From assembly GCF_007097145.1 (NCBI RefSeq), contig NZ_VJVZ01000001.1:186001-250000 (forward strand): a stretch of 64,000 bases of DNA, written 5' to 3'. Each line of letters opens with the position of its first letter. The first letter of the stretch is position 1. Made by a program: the position numbers and the translations under genes. Shown piece after piece: positions 44,955-54,843 of this stretch. The stretch is from Flavobacterium zepuense. GTDB taxonomy: Bacteria; Bacteroidota; Bacteroidia; Flavobacteriales; Flavobacteriaceae. The notes below the pieces were generated by a model. It saw nothing but the letters and a program-made list of their open reading frames with translations, had not been told where the DNA came from and did no database searches.

Positions 44955-45000
44955 AATCTTGCCACTATGCTGGTGTTAGCAATAGTCTTTAATAATGTAT

Positions 45001-45693
45001 TTAATTTCCGCTAACGGATGTTGCAGTTACTATTACATCGGCTACTGCCTGCGGTTGAGATATATAAACAAGGTGGCTCCCTTTAACTTTAGTTGCTATA
45101 GTGTTAGATCGTTTGTACATAGCCTCTTGTATCTCTGGGGCAATACTTTTATCATCTGTCGCAATTAAGGCATACGTTGGTTTTGTTCTCCATGCCGCGC
45201 TAATAATAGGTGTTACAAATCCTTTAGCATAAAAAGCACCTTGCGAAGCATACATAAATGCCGCATCTTCGGCACTTAAATCGGCGCACAGACCGGCATG
45301 AAACTTATCTTTATCATAGTATATAACACCTTTATCATTGTGCTGCAGCACGCCATTTTCGGGCGCAGGTGGTGCGGTTTGTATCCACGTTAAAGCAGAT
45401 TCATTATTATCCGGCTGAAAAGCCGCCACATAAACAAGAGCACTAACATTAGTATGGTTACCTGCTTCTGTAATTAAAGCACCGCCATAAGAATGTCCCA
45501 CCAGTACAGCAGGGCCATCCTGCCTGTCTAAAGCCGATTTAACAGCCTCTACCCCATCTTCCAGAGATGTAAGCGGGTTATGTACAATAGTTACGTTGTA
45601 CCCTTTTTGAGATAGTATATTATATACACCCCTCCAACCCGAGCCATCGGCAAATGCGCCATGTACGAGCACTATATTTTTAATTGTTTTCAT
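45001..45693 (-). CDS. Alpha/beta hydrolase, Ser-nucleophile (methyl-esterase-like)
   Basis: This 230-aa hydrolase has the N-terminal VHGAFADGSGWRGVYNIL loop, the nucleophile Ser68 in VGHSYGG, the acid region ATDDKSI and the catalytic His in KGSHLVYIS. It resembles the small hydrolase group of plant methyl-esterases and bacterial EstC-type enzymes. No signal peptide is present, so it is probably cytoplasmic. It lies 88 bases downstream of the Asp-type hydrolase gene at 46648 and may be co-transcribed with it. The substrate is unknown. Confidence 0.88.
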   Translation of the reverse strand: MKTIKNIVLVHGAFADGSGWRGVYNILSQKGYNVTIVHNPLTSLEDGVEAVKSALDRQDGPAVLVGHSYGGALITEAGNHTNVSALVYVAAFQPDNNESALTWIQTAPPAPENGVLQHNDKGVIYYDKDKFHAGLCADLSAEDAAFMYASQGAFYAKGFVTPIISAAWRTKPTYALIATDDKSIAPEIQEAMYKRSNTIATKVKGSHLVYISQPQAVADVIVTATSVSGN

Positions 45694-45781
45694 AGTAAAT
45701 TAATTTTATTTAAACATATTTTAAAAGCCGGATAACATTTAGATTTCCGGCTTATTAAATTTCAGTATAGCATGTAGCTCT

Positions 45782-46648
45782 TTACTTACCTGTTTTCCTT
45801 AAAAGAAAATCTTTTATTAAAGGAATAATCTCATCGCCAAAACTTTCGAGTGCAAAGTGGCCTGTACCAAACAGGTGAAACTCCAGATTTTTAAGATCTT
45901 TCTTAAAAGCCTCAGCACCAACGCCAGGGAAAATGTAATCATCTTTTCCGTAAACAATAATGGTTTCAGGCTGGTATTTTCTAAAGTATTCCTGCCATTC
46001 CGGGTAAAGTACCACATTGGTTTGGTAATCGTAAAACATCTGCAACTGTATAGCACCGTTTTCCGGCCTTTCCAGGTGCCTTAAATCAAGTTCCCAGTTA
46101 TCAGGAGAGATTACATCAGGATTAGGAACAGCATGGGTATATTGCCATTTTAACCCGTTAGGATCATGAAACCCTCTTAAAGTGTTTTCAGCTACTTTAT
46201 TATTTCGGTCAGCCCAATACTCTTTAATAGGATCCCAAAACGTTTCAAGGCCTTCTTCATATGCGCAGCCGTTTTGTATTATCAGGGTATCTATTTTATC
46301 AGGATTTCTGCTTGCAATCCTAAAACCAATCGGTGCGCCGTAATCCATCAGGTAAAGGCTAAACTTTTCTATACCAAGCTCATCTATTAAGCCTTTAACG
46401 AGTTTAGACATATTTTCGAAAGTATAGTCAAATTTGGCCATTGGAGGCTGTTCGCTCCTCCCGTACCCTGGATAATCAGGCGCTATTAAATAAAAATCAT
46501 CGGCAAGATCGTCCATCAGATTACGAAACATGTGCGATGATGTTGGATATCCGTGTAGTAATACTACTGCAGGCTTTTGCTTGTTGCCGGCCTCTCTGTA
46601 AAAAATTTCAACTCCATTGATTTTTTTTGAATGGTAACTTGTCTTCAT
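45782..46648 (-). CDS. Alpha/beta hydrolase, Asp-nucleophile, paralogue of the 27260 gene
   Basis: This 288-aa hydrolase has HGYPTSSHMFR and an Asp102 nucleophile in LMDYGAPIG. KDDYIFP supplies the acid and TGHFALES the base His, the same branch as haloalkane dehalogenases and epoxide hydrolases. Segments such as APDYPGYGRSE, GCAYEEGLE and KWQYTHAVPNPDVI align directly with the protein at 27260-28123. The two are clear paralogues in different operons. It is cytoplasmic and its substrate is unknown. Confidence 0.9.
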   Translation of the reverse strand: MKTSYHSKKINGVEIFYREAGNKQKPAVVLLHGYPTSSHMFRNLMDDLADDFYLIAPDYPGYGRSEQPPMAKFDYTFENMSKLVKGLIDELGIEKFSLYLMDYGAPIGFRIASRNPDKIDTLIIQNGCAYEEGLETFWDPIKEYWADRNNKVAENTLRGFHDPNGLKWQYTHAVPNPDVISPDNWELDLRHLERPENGAIQLQMFYDYQTNVVLYPEWQEYFRKYQPETIIVYGKDDYIFPGVGAEAFKKDLKNLEFHLFGTGHFALESFGDEIIPLIKDFLLRKTGK

Positions 46649-47004
46649 AACATTAAATTTTAAATTGATTAAATTACATTTACAATAAGCAGTAAGTGCA
46701 TACTATATCTAACTGTTGTTTAGCACACTACATTTATTGTATTACGAATGTACTAATTGGTTACAGTTCAGTTTCTCTTGTATTCTTTCTAAAAATTATA
46801 AAAAACAAAGATGTGGGCCTTTTTGTGGTGTGTGGTGTTTACTTTTGCTGTGAAAAGGAAGAATATGGGGTTGCAATTGTATAAATAATGACAATAAAAC
46901 AATCTTTAGCATTTGTTTACCCCCTATTGTTTAACTAAGATTTGCATATCTTGCCATATAAAAATTTAATTGATTTTAAAATCAACGTACTTAAATTGAG
47001 CACT
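46649..47004. other. Divergent intergenic region upstream of the sensor kinase
   Basis: This is 356 bases of AT-rich spacer. It holds the kinase promoter (46912-46944). A small open frame at 46696-46884 has poor coding character and is not called. Confidence 0.5.
46912..46944 (+). promoter_or_regulatory. Promoter of the TPR sensor kinase gene
   Basis: A -33 TTTG (46912-46915) and a near-consensus -7 AAGATTTG (46937-46944) are separated by 21 bases. The predicted start near 46950 leaves a leader of about 55 bases to the ATG at 47005 and excludes the longer frame start at 46942. Confidence 0.5.
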
Positions 47005-49224
47005 ATGAGGTTTAATATTTTTCTTGCTATACTATTATTGTTTACAGTAAACGCTTCTGCTCAAAAAGTAACTAAGGAGCAATTTTTGGAAATACAAAAA
47101 AAGTTACCCATAGAAAAAGACAGGACAAAAAAAGCAAACCTATTTTATAAAGCTGCAAAATATTATATTGAAAAAGACGGCGAAGCTAAAAAAGACCTGG
47201 ATAGTGCATCGTTACTAAATAATTGGTCTATAAACATTAGCAAGCAGTTTAACTTAAAAGAAAATATTGGCCAGAGCATGCTTTTAAATGGCGAAATTGC
47301 AAGGGAAAGAGGCAATAGCCAGCATTCTTTACAGCTAAAAACCAGTGCATTAAATTATACGCTTGCAAACGATCTTAAAAAAGAATGTGCTGCGGCATAT
47401 ATATCTATCGCACTGGATATGCCTGCCAACCAAACCTTAAAAAAGGTGGAATATTTTTTAAAAGCCCAATCATTGTACAAACAGGCCGGTTTATTTTATA
47501 AGGAGGCCGAAACGTATACCGAGCTGGCTATATTATATAATAATTTAGATGAGCCCGCTATTTCTATAAAGTACGCAAACGAGGCTGTAAAAATAAAAAG
47601 GCGTATAAAACAGTACAATCTGTATAAAGAATTTGCCATGCTGGCCTTAAATTTAAGGACGCAGGGTAATTATAAAGATGCGCTTGCATACGCGCTTGCT
47701 TCAGAAAAAAATGCCGAAAACATGGCTTTTGACGATGAATGGCTTAGCCTTATATACGACCTGTTGGGTACAATATATTCTGAGCTTAAATTTGAAAGCA
47801 AATCGGTGGAGTATTACAAAAAAGCTATTGTTGTTGCCAAAAAAATGGATGATACCGGCGCAGTAACTTCTATTACTCTAAATACGGCACGCAGCTTATA
47901 TAGTGAACAAAAATATTATGAAGCTTTAGAGATATTAAACAGCGCATCTAAATATATTGACAACCAGGATTGTAACGTGGGTTACGATGCGCTATACATT
48001 TTAATATATTGCGATCTAAAAAAATACGATAAGGCACGCCCTTATTATGAACAACTGCTGCGATGTGATGATGGCAGTAAAAATCACATTGCGCAAGAGA
48101 TAATGTACTATGCCATGATACGTTATTTATTAAAGACGAAACAGGCAGGCCAAACCTATGCATATATAGACAAGCTTAAAAACCTTGCTACAAAAAATAA
48201 CGACCTCTTTAATCTTTCACAACTTGAAAAAGCCCATTTTGAGGCAGATTCTGCTTCGGGTAATTATATGGGCGCAATTGAACATTTTAAAAAACATAAA
48301 ATTTTAAACGATTCATTATACAACGTTAATAAAGCCAAACAATATGGCGATTTGCAACTTAAATATGAAACCGAGAAAAAGGATAAAAATATAATGTTAC
48401 TAACACAACAGGGTAAGCTTCAGGAAGAAAAAATACGTAATGCAGCTATTTTGCGCAATGTGTTTATTAGCGGACTTGTTATATTAGTATTGTTTGTTGT
48501 TTTATTGTATAACAGATCGAGATTAAAACAATTAACCAATAAAAAGCTGGAGCTTAAACAGCAAAAAATCAACGACCAAAACGATCAGCTCAAAAAACTT
48601 CTTACGGAGAAAGAATGGCTGTTAAAAGAAATTCACCACAGGGTTAAAAATAACCTGCAAATAGTTATAAGCCTGCTTAATACACAATCGGCCTACCTGG
48701 ATAATGAAGATGCACTAATGGCTATACAAAATAGCGAGCACCGCATGCATGCCATGTCCCTTATACACCAAAAGTTATATCAGAGCGATGATCTGGAGTC
48801 TATAGATATGTCGTGGTACATTTATGAACTGGTTAATTATTTAAAAGAGTGCTTTACAATGGATATAAAAATTGATTATAAGCTTGATAACGAATGTGTA
48901 AAACTTGATGTTACACAGGCAGTACCTATGGGGCTTATACTTAACGAGGCTATTAGCAACGCAATAAAATATGCTTTTAAAGATAGAAATCATGGGCAAA
49001 TAAGCATATCACTAAAAAACTTAGAGGCAGATGTATACAGGCTAAAAATTGCTGATAACGGCGTGGGCCTCCCGGAAGGATTTGAAGCGAAAGAAAGAGA
49101 ATCGTTAGGTATGGATCTTATGATGGGCCTTACAGACCAATTAGATGGTACTTTTAAACTGGAAAATACTAATGGGCTTGCCATAATAATAACATTTACA
49201 AAAAAAAGGCAGCTTATACATTAG
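47005..49224 (+). CDS. TPR-repeat sensor histidine kinase (HisKA_2 type)
   Basis: This protein has 739 aa from the ATG at 47005, chosen because it starts a signal peptide ([20 protein letters not shown]) and fits the promoter. A periplasmic TPR region (about 70-440) and a coiled segment lead to one transmembrane helix (about 486-502). A HisKA_2 box follows with His544/His545 in [11 protein letters not shown], then a HATPase_c domain with N-box Asn647 ([13 protein letters not shown]), DNGVGLP and SLGMDLM. It has no receiver of its own. The likely partner is the response regulator at 51445, with two AraC genes between. Confidence 0.92.
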   Translation: MRFNIFLAILLLFTVNASAQKVTKEQFLEIQKKLPIEKDRTKKANLFYKAAKYYIEKDGEAKKDLDSASLLNNWSINISKQFNLKENIGQSMLLNGEIARERGNSQHSLQLKTSALNYTLANDLKKECAAAYISIALDMPANQTLKKVEYFLKAQSLYKQAGLFYKEAETYTELAILYNNLDEPAISIKYANEAVKIKRRIKQYNLYKEFAMLALNLRTQGNYKDALAYALASEKNAENMAFDDEWLSLIYDLLGTIYSELKFESKSVEYYKKAIVVAKKMDDTGAVTSITLNTARSLYSEQKYYEALEILNSASKYIDNQDCNVGYDALYILIYCDLKKYDKARPYYEQLLRCDDGSKNHIAQEIMYYAMIRYLLKTKQAGQTYAYIDKLKNLATKNNDLFNLSQLEKAHFEADSASGNYMGAIEHFKKHKILNDSLYNVNKAKQYGDLQLKYETEKKDKNIMLLTQQGKLQEEKIRNAAILRNVFISGLVILVLFVVLLYNRSRLKQLTNKKLELKQQKINDQNDQLKKLLTEKEWLLKEIHHRVKNNLQIVISLLNTQSAYLDNEDALMAIQNSEHRMHAMSLIHQKLYQSDDLESIDMSWYIYELVNYLKECFTMDIKIDYKLDNECVKLDVTQAVPMGLILNEAISNAIKYAFKDRNHGQISISLKNLEADVYRLKIADNGVGLPEGFEAKERESLGMDLMMGLTDQLDGTFKLENTNGLAIIITFTKKRQLIH

Positions 49225-49305
49225 CCACTTTCCTTATATACATTTTTAGCATCAATTCTACCCAAGCTTTCGTAAATATACGGTATATCGTAAAAAATGA
49301 ATCTA

Positions 49306-49313
49306 TACATTTG
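49306..49313 (+). promoter_or_regulatory. Possible -7 element for the first tandem AraC gene
   Basis: TACATTTG matches TAnnTTTG, 122 bases before the start at 49436. No -33 TTG at proper distance. Confidence 0.35.
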
Positions 49314-49435
49314 TTTAAAAACCTATAATACAGAAGTTTAACAAAACGGTGTTTCATTTGTTTCTATAGTATTACATTATTCTTAACAGGCATTACTCTG
49401 CCTCTAATGCAATGCTAATATAAATAAACATCTGT

Positions 49436-50395
49436 ATGGAACCTCTATTAACAAGTGTATTAAAATTTACCGATTGCCTTACTTTTATGGATCTTGCGGT
49501 ACCTGGCTATATTAACCGTGATGATTTTGCTATTATAAGGCTTGATGAACTGTGTATGCAGTCACCTTATCAAACACCCGTTTTTAGGCCCGACTATTTT
49601 AGTATAATTGTAATACCAGAAGGACGTGCAACTTATACCGTAGGTAACGAAGTGTTTGCATTACAATCCGGTCAAATACTTTTTACCCGCCCTCATACTT
49701 TTATTTCGGGTAAGTGGCACAGCGTGGGCAAAGCTTACCAAATAAGCTTTACAAAACAATTCCTTTTGCAATACTGGCCTATGGACATTGATGAGATACA
49801 AAAGCTTGATAATGCTAAAAATTATGCCACCGGAAATGTAAACGGATCGATGAATAATTTTGAAAATATTTGTCTTGATATTTATGACGAAGCTGTTTCT
49901 AATGCACCTTACAAACATGAGGTAATTACAAATCTTATTATTAACCTGTTATTATTAATTCGCCAGCAACAATACAGGCAGGACCCGGTTAGTTGCACAA
50001 AAAAACACAATGGCTATGCATCTGCTTTTCTACAGGCCATAGAAGATAACTTTAGCAGTATCGCTGCGGGAGAAACTACTATTGTGTTCCGCGTAAATGA
50101 TTATGCCGATAGTCAAAAACTAAATGCAAACTATCTGTCTAAATTGGTTGCCGCTGGCACAGGGAAAACAGTTAATCAATGGATTGATGAAAAGCTTATA
50201 GGCGAAATTAAGTACCTGCTTAAATATACAAATAAGCCGATGAGGGAAATCGCCGAACAATATGGCTTTACCGACCTAAACTATTTTTACAGTTATTTTA
50301 AACGGCAAACTCAAAATGCCCCCGGATTGTTTAGAAAGGGCTTTAATTTTACTCAGAATAATTTAGCGAATACGAACACATTAGCACACACCTAA
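49436..50395 (+). CDS. AraC-type transcriptional regulator (first of a tandem pair)
   Basis: This 319-aa protein has an N-terminal cupin-like sensing region (about 50-120, YFSIIVIPEGRATYTVGNEVFALQSGQILFTRP) and a C-terminal AraC helix-turn-helix domain (about 215-312, NYLSKLVAAGTGKTVNQWIDEKLI and PMREIAEQYGFTDLNYFYSYFKRQ). It belongs to the Bacteroidota group with a poorly conserved ligand pocket. The next AraC gene starts 11 bases after its stop, so the two are co-transcribed. Confidence 0.92.
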   Translation: MEPLLTSVLKFTDCLTFMDLAVPGYINRDDFAIIRLDELCMQSPYQTPVFRPDYFSIIVIPEGRATYTVGNEVFALQSGQILFTRPHTFISGKWHSVGKAYQISFTKQFLLQYWPMDIDEIQKLDNAKNYATGNVNGSMNNFENICLDIYDEAVSNAPYKHEVITNLIINLLLLIRQQQYRQDPVSCTKKHNGYASAFLQAIEDNFSSIAAGETTIVFRVNDYADSQKLNANYLSKLVAAGTGKTVNQWIDEKLIGEIKYLLKYTNKPMREIAEQYGFTDLNYFYSYFKRQTQNAPGLFRKGFNFTQNNLANTNTLAHT

Positions 50396-50406
50396 TTGCA
50401 ATTACT

Positions 50407-51336
50407 ATGATAAAGAGCGATAGTAACCCTAACACCATCTTTCACAACCCAATATTACATCCTTTAATGCCAATAAAACAGAATAATGCGGACAGTGAAT
50501 TTACAAGTTTGCATATTAAATTACCAAATGCATTGGCGCAGCAAGGTAATTTGGAGTGGTTTAATGGCAGTTGTTTTTCGCTTACGCTTGCCGTAAATGC
50601 CTTCGGCAGCTACACAGCAAAAACAAATACATTTGATGTTAGTCCCGGTACGTTTTTTTTTAGCAGGCCTAATACCTTTCGAAAGATAGAATGGAGTGAT
50701 ACGACCGAAATACACCACATTGCTTTCTCTGAACGTTTTCTCGCTAAATATGCGGGTGTAGCGCTTTTTACATCATTTCCGTTCTTACTACTGGAAACCG
50801 TAACACCTAAACCCGTTAGCAAAGAGATGCTGAATGACCTGCAAAAAATTTACGTGCAAATTAATAACGAACACTTTGGTAATTGCCCCTTTAAAAAAAA
50901 TATCGTTGCAAACCTGCTCACCCGCCTTTTGTTACAAATTAAAAGGATTTTTTGGGACGGGTATGATACAAAATTTAATAAGAATATAGAGCATGATATT
51001 GTAACGCGGTTTATTAAAAACCTCGAAGAGCATTCGCAGCACTTACAGCAAGGAAAAGCTGCTATACAGCTTAGGGTAAAAGATTACGCAAAAATGCAGG
51101 GCATACACGAAAATTACCTATACACAGTAATTAAAGCACGAACCGGCAAAATGGTAAGCCACTGGATTACCGAAAAAACAGTTTTCATAGCTCAAAACCT
51201 ACTTGAAAACCCTTTACTTTCTATAAAAGAGATTTCTTACAAACTCGGCTTTCCTTATATTTCTTATTTTACTATATTTTTTAAAAAACATACTGGGTTC
51301 ACTCCTAAAGATTTCCGTAAAAACAGTATGGCATAA
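50407..51336 (+). CDS. AraC-type transcriptional regulator (second of a tandem pair)
   Basis: This 309-aa protein has the same layout as its neighbour: a cupin-like N-terminal region (about 50-115, FSLTLAVNAFGSYTAKTNTFDVSPGTFFFSRPNTF) and an AraC helix-turn-helix domain (about 205-305, ENYLYTVIKARTGKMVSHWITEKT and SIKEISYKLGFPYISYFTIFFKKHTG). Sequence identity with the neighbour looks modest, so the duplication would be old. It could form heterodimers with the first regulator. The target genes are unknown. Confidence 0.92.
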   Translation: MIKSDSNPNTIFHNPILHPLMPIKQNNADSEFTSLHIKLPNALAQQGNLEWFNGSCFSLTLAVNAFGSYTAKTNTFDVSPGTFFFSRPNTFRKIEWSDTTEIHHIAFSERFLAKYAGVALFTSFPFLLLETVTPKPVSKEMLNDLQKIYVQINNEHFGNCPFKKNIVANLLTRLLLQIKRIFWDGYDTKFNKNIEHDIVTRFIKNLEEHSQHLQQGKAAIQLRVKDYAKMQGIHENYLYTVIKARTGKMVSHWITEKTVFIAQNLLENPLLSIKEISYKLGFPYISYFTIFFKKHTGFTPKDFRKNSMA

Positions 51337-51382
51337 ATTGATCATAGCTCACTTAAAACATCGATAATAAAAACAATTACTT

Positions 51383-51390
51383 TAAATTTG
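51383..51390 (+). promoter_or_regulatory. Possible -7 element for the sigma54 response regulator
   Basis: TAAATTTG matches TAnnTTTG, 55 bases before the ATG at 51445. No good -33 element was found. Confidence 0.4.
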
Positions 51391-51444
51391 AATATTAGTT
51401 GTTAGTAACATTTACCCGTAATTTTGATAGATAAGCCTTTGCAA

Positions 51445-52818
51445 ATGGAGAATAAAGAAAAAATATTAATAGTTGAAGATGAGTTTATTGTAGCCAATAA
51501 CCTTAAGCTGATTTTAAAAAAAGATGGCTATGATATTATTGGGATAGCTTCATCTGCAACGCAGGCAAGGGCGCTGTTAGCTGATAAGAAACCCGATTGG
51601 GTACTTTTAGATATTATGCTTAAAGGTAACGAAACAGGTATAGATTTAGCCCGTGAATTGACACAGCAAAAAATACCATTCCTGTTTATATCGGCAAATA
51701 CCAACCAATCTACATTAGAGGCGGTAAAAAAAACGCAGCCATACGGCTTTATGGTAAAACCATTCAGGCAAAAAGACCTTTTAGTAATGCTCGATATTGC
51801 GCGTTACCGCTATGCCGTAGAAAACGAGGCAAAAAAATTAATTCCTCAAACTAAAGAGAAAACAGTTACTATTGCAGGTATCATAGGCAACAGCATTTTA
51901 CTTAATGAAGTACTGGCAAAAATAAACATTGTTGCCCCCACCGAAACCTCTGTACTTATTACCGGCGAAAGTGGTACAGGGAAAGAAAGGATTGCACATA
52001 CCATTCATGAAAATTCGTTACGTAAACATAAGCCTATAGTAATTGTAAACTGCGCGGCCATACCATTATCTTTGTTGGAGTCAGAGCTTTTTGGGCACGA
52101 AAAAGGCGCATTTACAGGAGCCAATTCCCAAAGAATAGGTAAATTTGAGCAAGCAGACGGCGGTACACTTTTTTTAGATGAAATTGGGGAGCTCCCATTA
52201 GATGCACAGGTAAAACTATTGCGCGTATTACAGGAAAAGGAAATTGACCGTATAGGAGGCAGCAAAGCCACAAAAGTTGATGTTCGCATTATTGCAGCTA
52301 CTAACCGCACCCTGGAGCAGGAAGTTGCCGAAGGCCGTTTTAGGCTCGATCTGTACTACCGCTTAAACATATTCCCGTTACAAGTGCCGGCACTACGCGA
52401 AAGAAAAGACGATATACCACAACTTGCCCACCATTTTCTTAAAAAGTTTAATGCGGCTGCCAAAAGAGATATCAATGCGTTCTCGGCAGAGGTATTGCAA
52501 CAATTGCAATCCTACAACTGGCCGGGAAACATACGCGAACTGGAGCATTTAATAGAGCGTAGTGTTTTAATGACTGCAGGAAATGAAATTAACCAAATAA
52601 ATATTCCTGTTAGTACTACTTCGCATTCTTCAACCGCATCAAACCTGGCGGCGATGCAATCTTTAGAAGATGTAGAGCGCAACCATATTGTAAAAATATT
52701 ACAGGCCTGCGGTGGTAAAGTTTCCGGGCCAGATGGTGCCGCAAAAATACTTAACCTTGCCCCCACAACTCTTTATTCTAAAATGAAAAAACTGGGTATA
52801 CAGCAAGAATATTATTAA
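51445..52818 (+). CDS. Sigma54-dependent response regulator (NtrC family)
   Basis: This protein has 457 aa from the ATG at 51445; the TTG at 51424 is in frame but unlikely. The receiver domain (1-125) has the acidic pocket at Glu11/Asp12, phospho-acceptor Asp56, Ser83 and Lys105. The AAA+ domain (about 145-375) has Walker A GESGTGKE (174-181), the sigma54-contacting GAFTGA loop (221-226), Walker B GGTLFLDEIGE, and an arginine-finger region near FRLDLYYRLN. A Fis-type helix-turn-helix lies at the C-terminus (about 415-457). It should activate sigma54 promoters after phosphorylation, probably by the kinase at 47005. Confidence 0.95.
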   Translation: MENKEKILIVEDEFIVANNLKLILKKDGYDIIGIASSATQARALLADKKPDWVLLDIMLKGNETGIDLARELTQQKIPFLFISANTNQSTLEAVKKTQPYGFMVKPFRQKDLLVMLDIARYRYAVENEAKKLIPQTKEKTVTIAGIIGNSILLNEVLAKINIVAPTETSVLITGESGTGKERIAHTIHENSLRKHKPIVIVNCAAIPLSLLESELFGHEKGAFTGANSQRIGKFEQADGGTLFLDEIGELPLDAQVKLLRVLQEKEIDRIGGSKATKVDVRIIAATNRTLEQEVAEGRFRLDLYYRLNIFPLQVPALRERKDDIPQLAHHFLKKFNAAAKRDINAFSAEVLQQLQSYNWPGNIRELEHLIERSVLMTAGNEINQINIPVSTTSHSSTASNLAAMQSLEDVERNHIVKILQACGGKVSGPDGAAKILNLAPTTLYSKMKKLGIQQEYY

Positions 52819-52902
52819 TTGAACTTTTTAAAAGTTTGAGTTATAGCTTTATTAAGGTAAGTGTCTTTTACCTTGATAACAAATAATTTTTATGTTCAAA
52901 TA

Positions 52903-54642
52903 TTAGCCTAACAATTTCCACTCTGCCAATGATTTTTTAATGGAGCCTATAACTTTCCCTGCAAGCAGTTTGTTAATAATAACTTTAGTACCTATAAAAA
53001 TTAATGGCCTGGAAATCCCTTTTAGTTCAAAAGAGGTCATTACTATTTTCTCTATCCTTTTACGCAAAGGCTTGTTAAAACGTTCTAATTCCTTTTCTTT
53101 CAATACCGGCCAGTTACTACCCGACGAAAATTGAGGAATTTTGAATCCCGAACGATCACTAAATATCGGTATAATTTGATATTGTTTTTCTGCAGTGGGT
53201 TCTGTTTTAGCAGATGCATAACGTTCAGGGTTAGCTACCCCATTATATCCATCCCTAAAAATGGGATTTTCTTTTAGCGCCGATGCTGGGACTGTAAAAT
53301 AATCCCTCAAAAATATCTCGCAGTTGTATCGCCCTAAGTAATAATCATGTATGCGAAACTCTTTGCTTAAAAATCCGCCAAAGCCACTTAATGTGCCACA
53401 CGCAATGGCCTTTTCGCCAAAAACCTCCTCAATAACATTTCCGTCCTTATCCCTTATATCCCTGGATGGCGAAATAATAAAACTGCTGGCATCGTTTTCA
53501 CGAATTGCCTCCCTGTACTCCGTTGGCTTAGATCGCATTTGGGATAACATTGCTGATAGTGTTTTGGGGATCGTTTTTAAAAGGTCTTTTTCAAAAGTGA
53601 ATTCGCTGTTCTTTGCGCTTGGGAATGGGTCTATCATGAGCACCGTGTTCTCAAATGTATTGTAATCAGAGTTGAAGTCTTCTAATTGTGAGCAGGCTGC
53701 ATCTTTCTCACCGGGTGTTTCGAAAGGTATACCCTTTTCTTCGGCGAGAAACTCGTTTAGCAGGTATCGCACCTTTTCAAATGGTTCATTATTAATAACT
53801 CCGCCATCTACGTTTAGCGATGTTACCACATCATGCTCAAGTGGAGAATTTGCAAATATGTTTTTCAGCCACGGAATTTCCTGTACAAATTTTGCATTGC
53901 GTGTAAGTACCCGAGGCGATAAGCCTATGGGGAAAGCGCCGGTTGCCATGGCTGCATCTTTAGCCGTATTAAGATATTCGCCTGTTTTAAAATTAAGAGG
54001 CATCCATGCTTTACCTGTAGATTGCGCTATTCCATCTATAACCTCAAAGCAGGCATAGTCATTATGTACGTTCATATGATACTTATCTTTTTTGCCGGCA
54101 GCATTCATCCCGGCATAATAAGAAAAGCCCTCAAGATTTGTTAGTGTTGTAAATACCTTAAGTGGTATTGTATTATTACGTTTAAAAAAAGCAGGAGTTT
54201 CTATCCAATTGTCAATATTGCTTTTCAGCATTTTTTCTGCCACCTCATCTATAAATTCAGAATTTAAAAGTGAAATTACCTTACCGGATTTCATATCATC
54301 TATACTCAGCATCTTAGAAAACATATCACCTCCGGTAAGGTCTACCCAGCTATTGTAGAGTTTATTTTCAGGATGGTTATCTAAAAGATGTCCAAGCTCC
54401 GGGAGTTGTACAGGTTCGATGGTGTTATTGATGGTACTTGCTGTGAGCAGCGCAGTCATACCACCTGCCGAAGCACCTCCCATAATCGGGATGCATACCT
54501 CATGTTTAGGAACATCCGCTTCTCCTCTTCTCTCTTCCCAGTCGGATAAAGCTTCTATCAGGAAATCCATTACTCCGGCAGTATACGCTCCAGCCGATAC
54601 GGCGCCCGCCATACAAAGGCCTATTTCAAACTTTTTCCCCAT
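52903..54642 (-). CDS. Patatin-like phospholipase
   Basis: This 579-aa protein has an N-terminal patatin domain. The oxyanion loop reads GLCMAGAVSAGAYTAGV, a variant of the usual GGGARGAY. The nucleophile is Ser58 in GGASAGG, and the dyad Asp279 is in NVDGGVINN. The C-terminal 250 residues are specific to this long subgroup. There is no signal peptide or clear membrane helix, so it is probably cytoplasmic. It should hydrolyse phospholipids or other acyl esters. It is convergent with the response regulator and has no operon partner. Confidence 0.9.
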   Translation of the reverse strand: MGKKFEIGLCMAGAVSAGAYTAGVMDFLIEALSDWEERRGEADVPKHEVCIPIMGGASAGGMTALLTASTINNTIEPVQLPELGHLLDNHPENKLYNSWVDLTGGDMFSKMLSIDDMKSGKVISLLNSEFIDEVAEKMLKSNIDNWIETPAFFKRNNTIPLKVFTTLTNLEGFSYYAGMNAAGKKDKYHMNVHNDYACFEVIDGIAQSTGKAWMPLNFKTGEYLNTAKDAAMATGAFPIGLSPRVLTRNAKFVQEIPWLKNIFANSPLEHDVVTSLNVDGGVINNEPFEKVRYLLNEFLAEEKGIPFETPGEKDAACSQLEDFNSDYNTFENTVLMIDPFPSAKNSEFTFEKDLLKTIPKTLSAMLSQMRSKPTEYREAIRENDASSFIISPSRDIRDKDGNVIEEVFGEKAIACGTLSGFGGFLSKEFRIHDYYLGRYNCEIFLRDYFTVPASALKENPIFRDGYNGVANPERYASAKTEPTAEKQYQIIPIFSDRSGFKIPQFSSGSNWPVLKEKELERFNKPLRKRIEKIVMTSFELKGISRPLIFIGTKVIINKLLAGKVIGSIKKSLAEWKLLG

Positions 54643-54783
54643 ACTATTCCTTAATTTACCATCCTATTATGCAATATTTAAAAATAAGATTTTAATTGAT
54701 AACAGATACAGTAATTTTAATTTAAAACATAAACTCATATATAATTTTAAAATTATTCTCTTCTTAAAAGCATATAAATAGCA

Positions 54784-54813
54784 AAGCCCCTAAATCATAC
54801 GATTTAAAGGCTT
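54784..54813 (-). terminator. Hairpin after the T9SS beta-propeller gene
   Basis: Inner stem TAAATC / GATTTA with a 4-base loop, extended by AAGCC / GGCTT across a 2-base internal loop. It lies 31 bases after the stop at 54844. The T-tract on the minus strand is modest. Confidence 0.6.
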
Positions 54814-54843
54814 ATGCTTCTTAAATATCTGTATTAAAATTAG

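Noticed and set aside
46696..46884. 62-aa open frame in the kinase spacer
   Set aside because: No good start context, a composition typical of AT-rich noncoding DNA, and no conserved motif.
52822..52874. Weak hairpins between the response regulator and patatin genes
   Set aside because: Stems of 7 bp made of A/T-rich pairs with no T-tract; insufficient for a terminator call.
52903..54642. Patatin gene as a CBASS-type antiphage effector
   Set aside because: There is no nucleotidyltransferase, Cap2/Cap3 or other defence gene near it. The neighbours are a regulator and T9SS genes. The long architecture also differs from CapV-type effectors.
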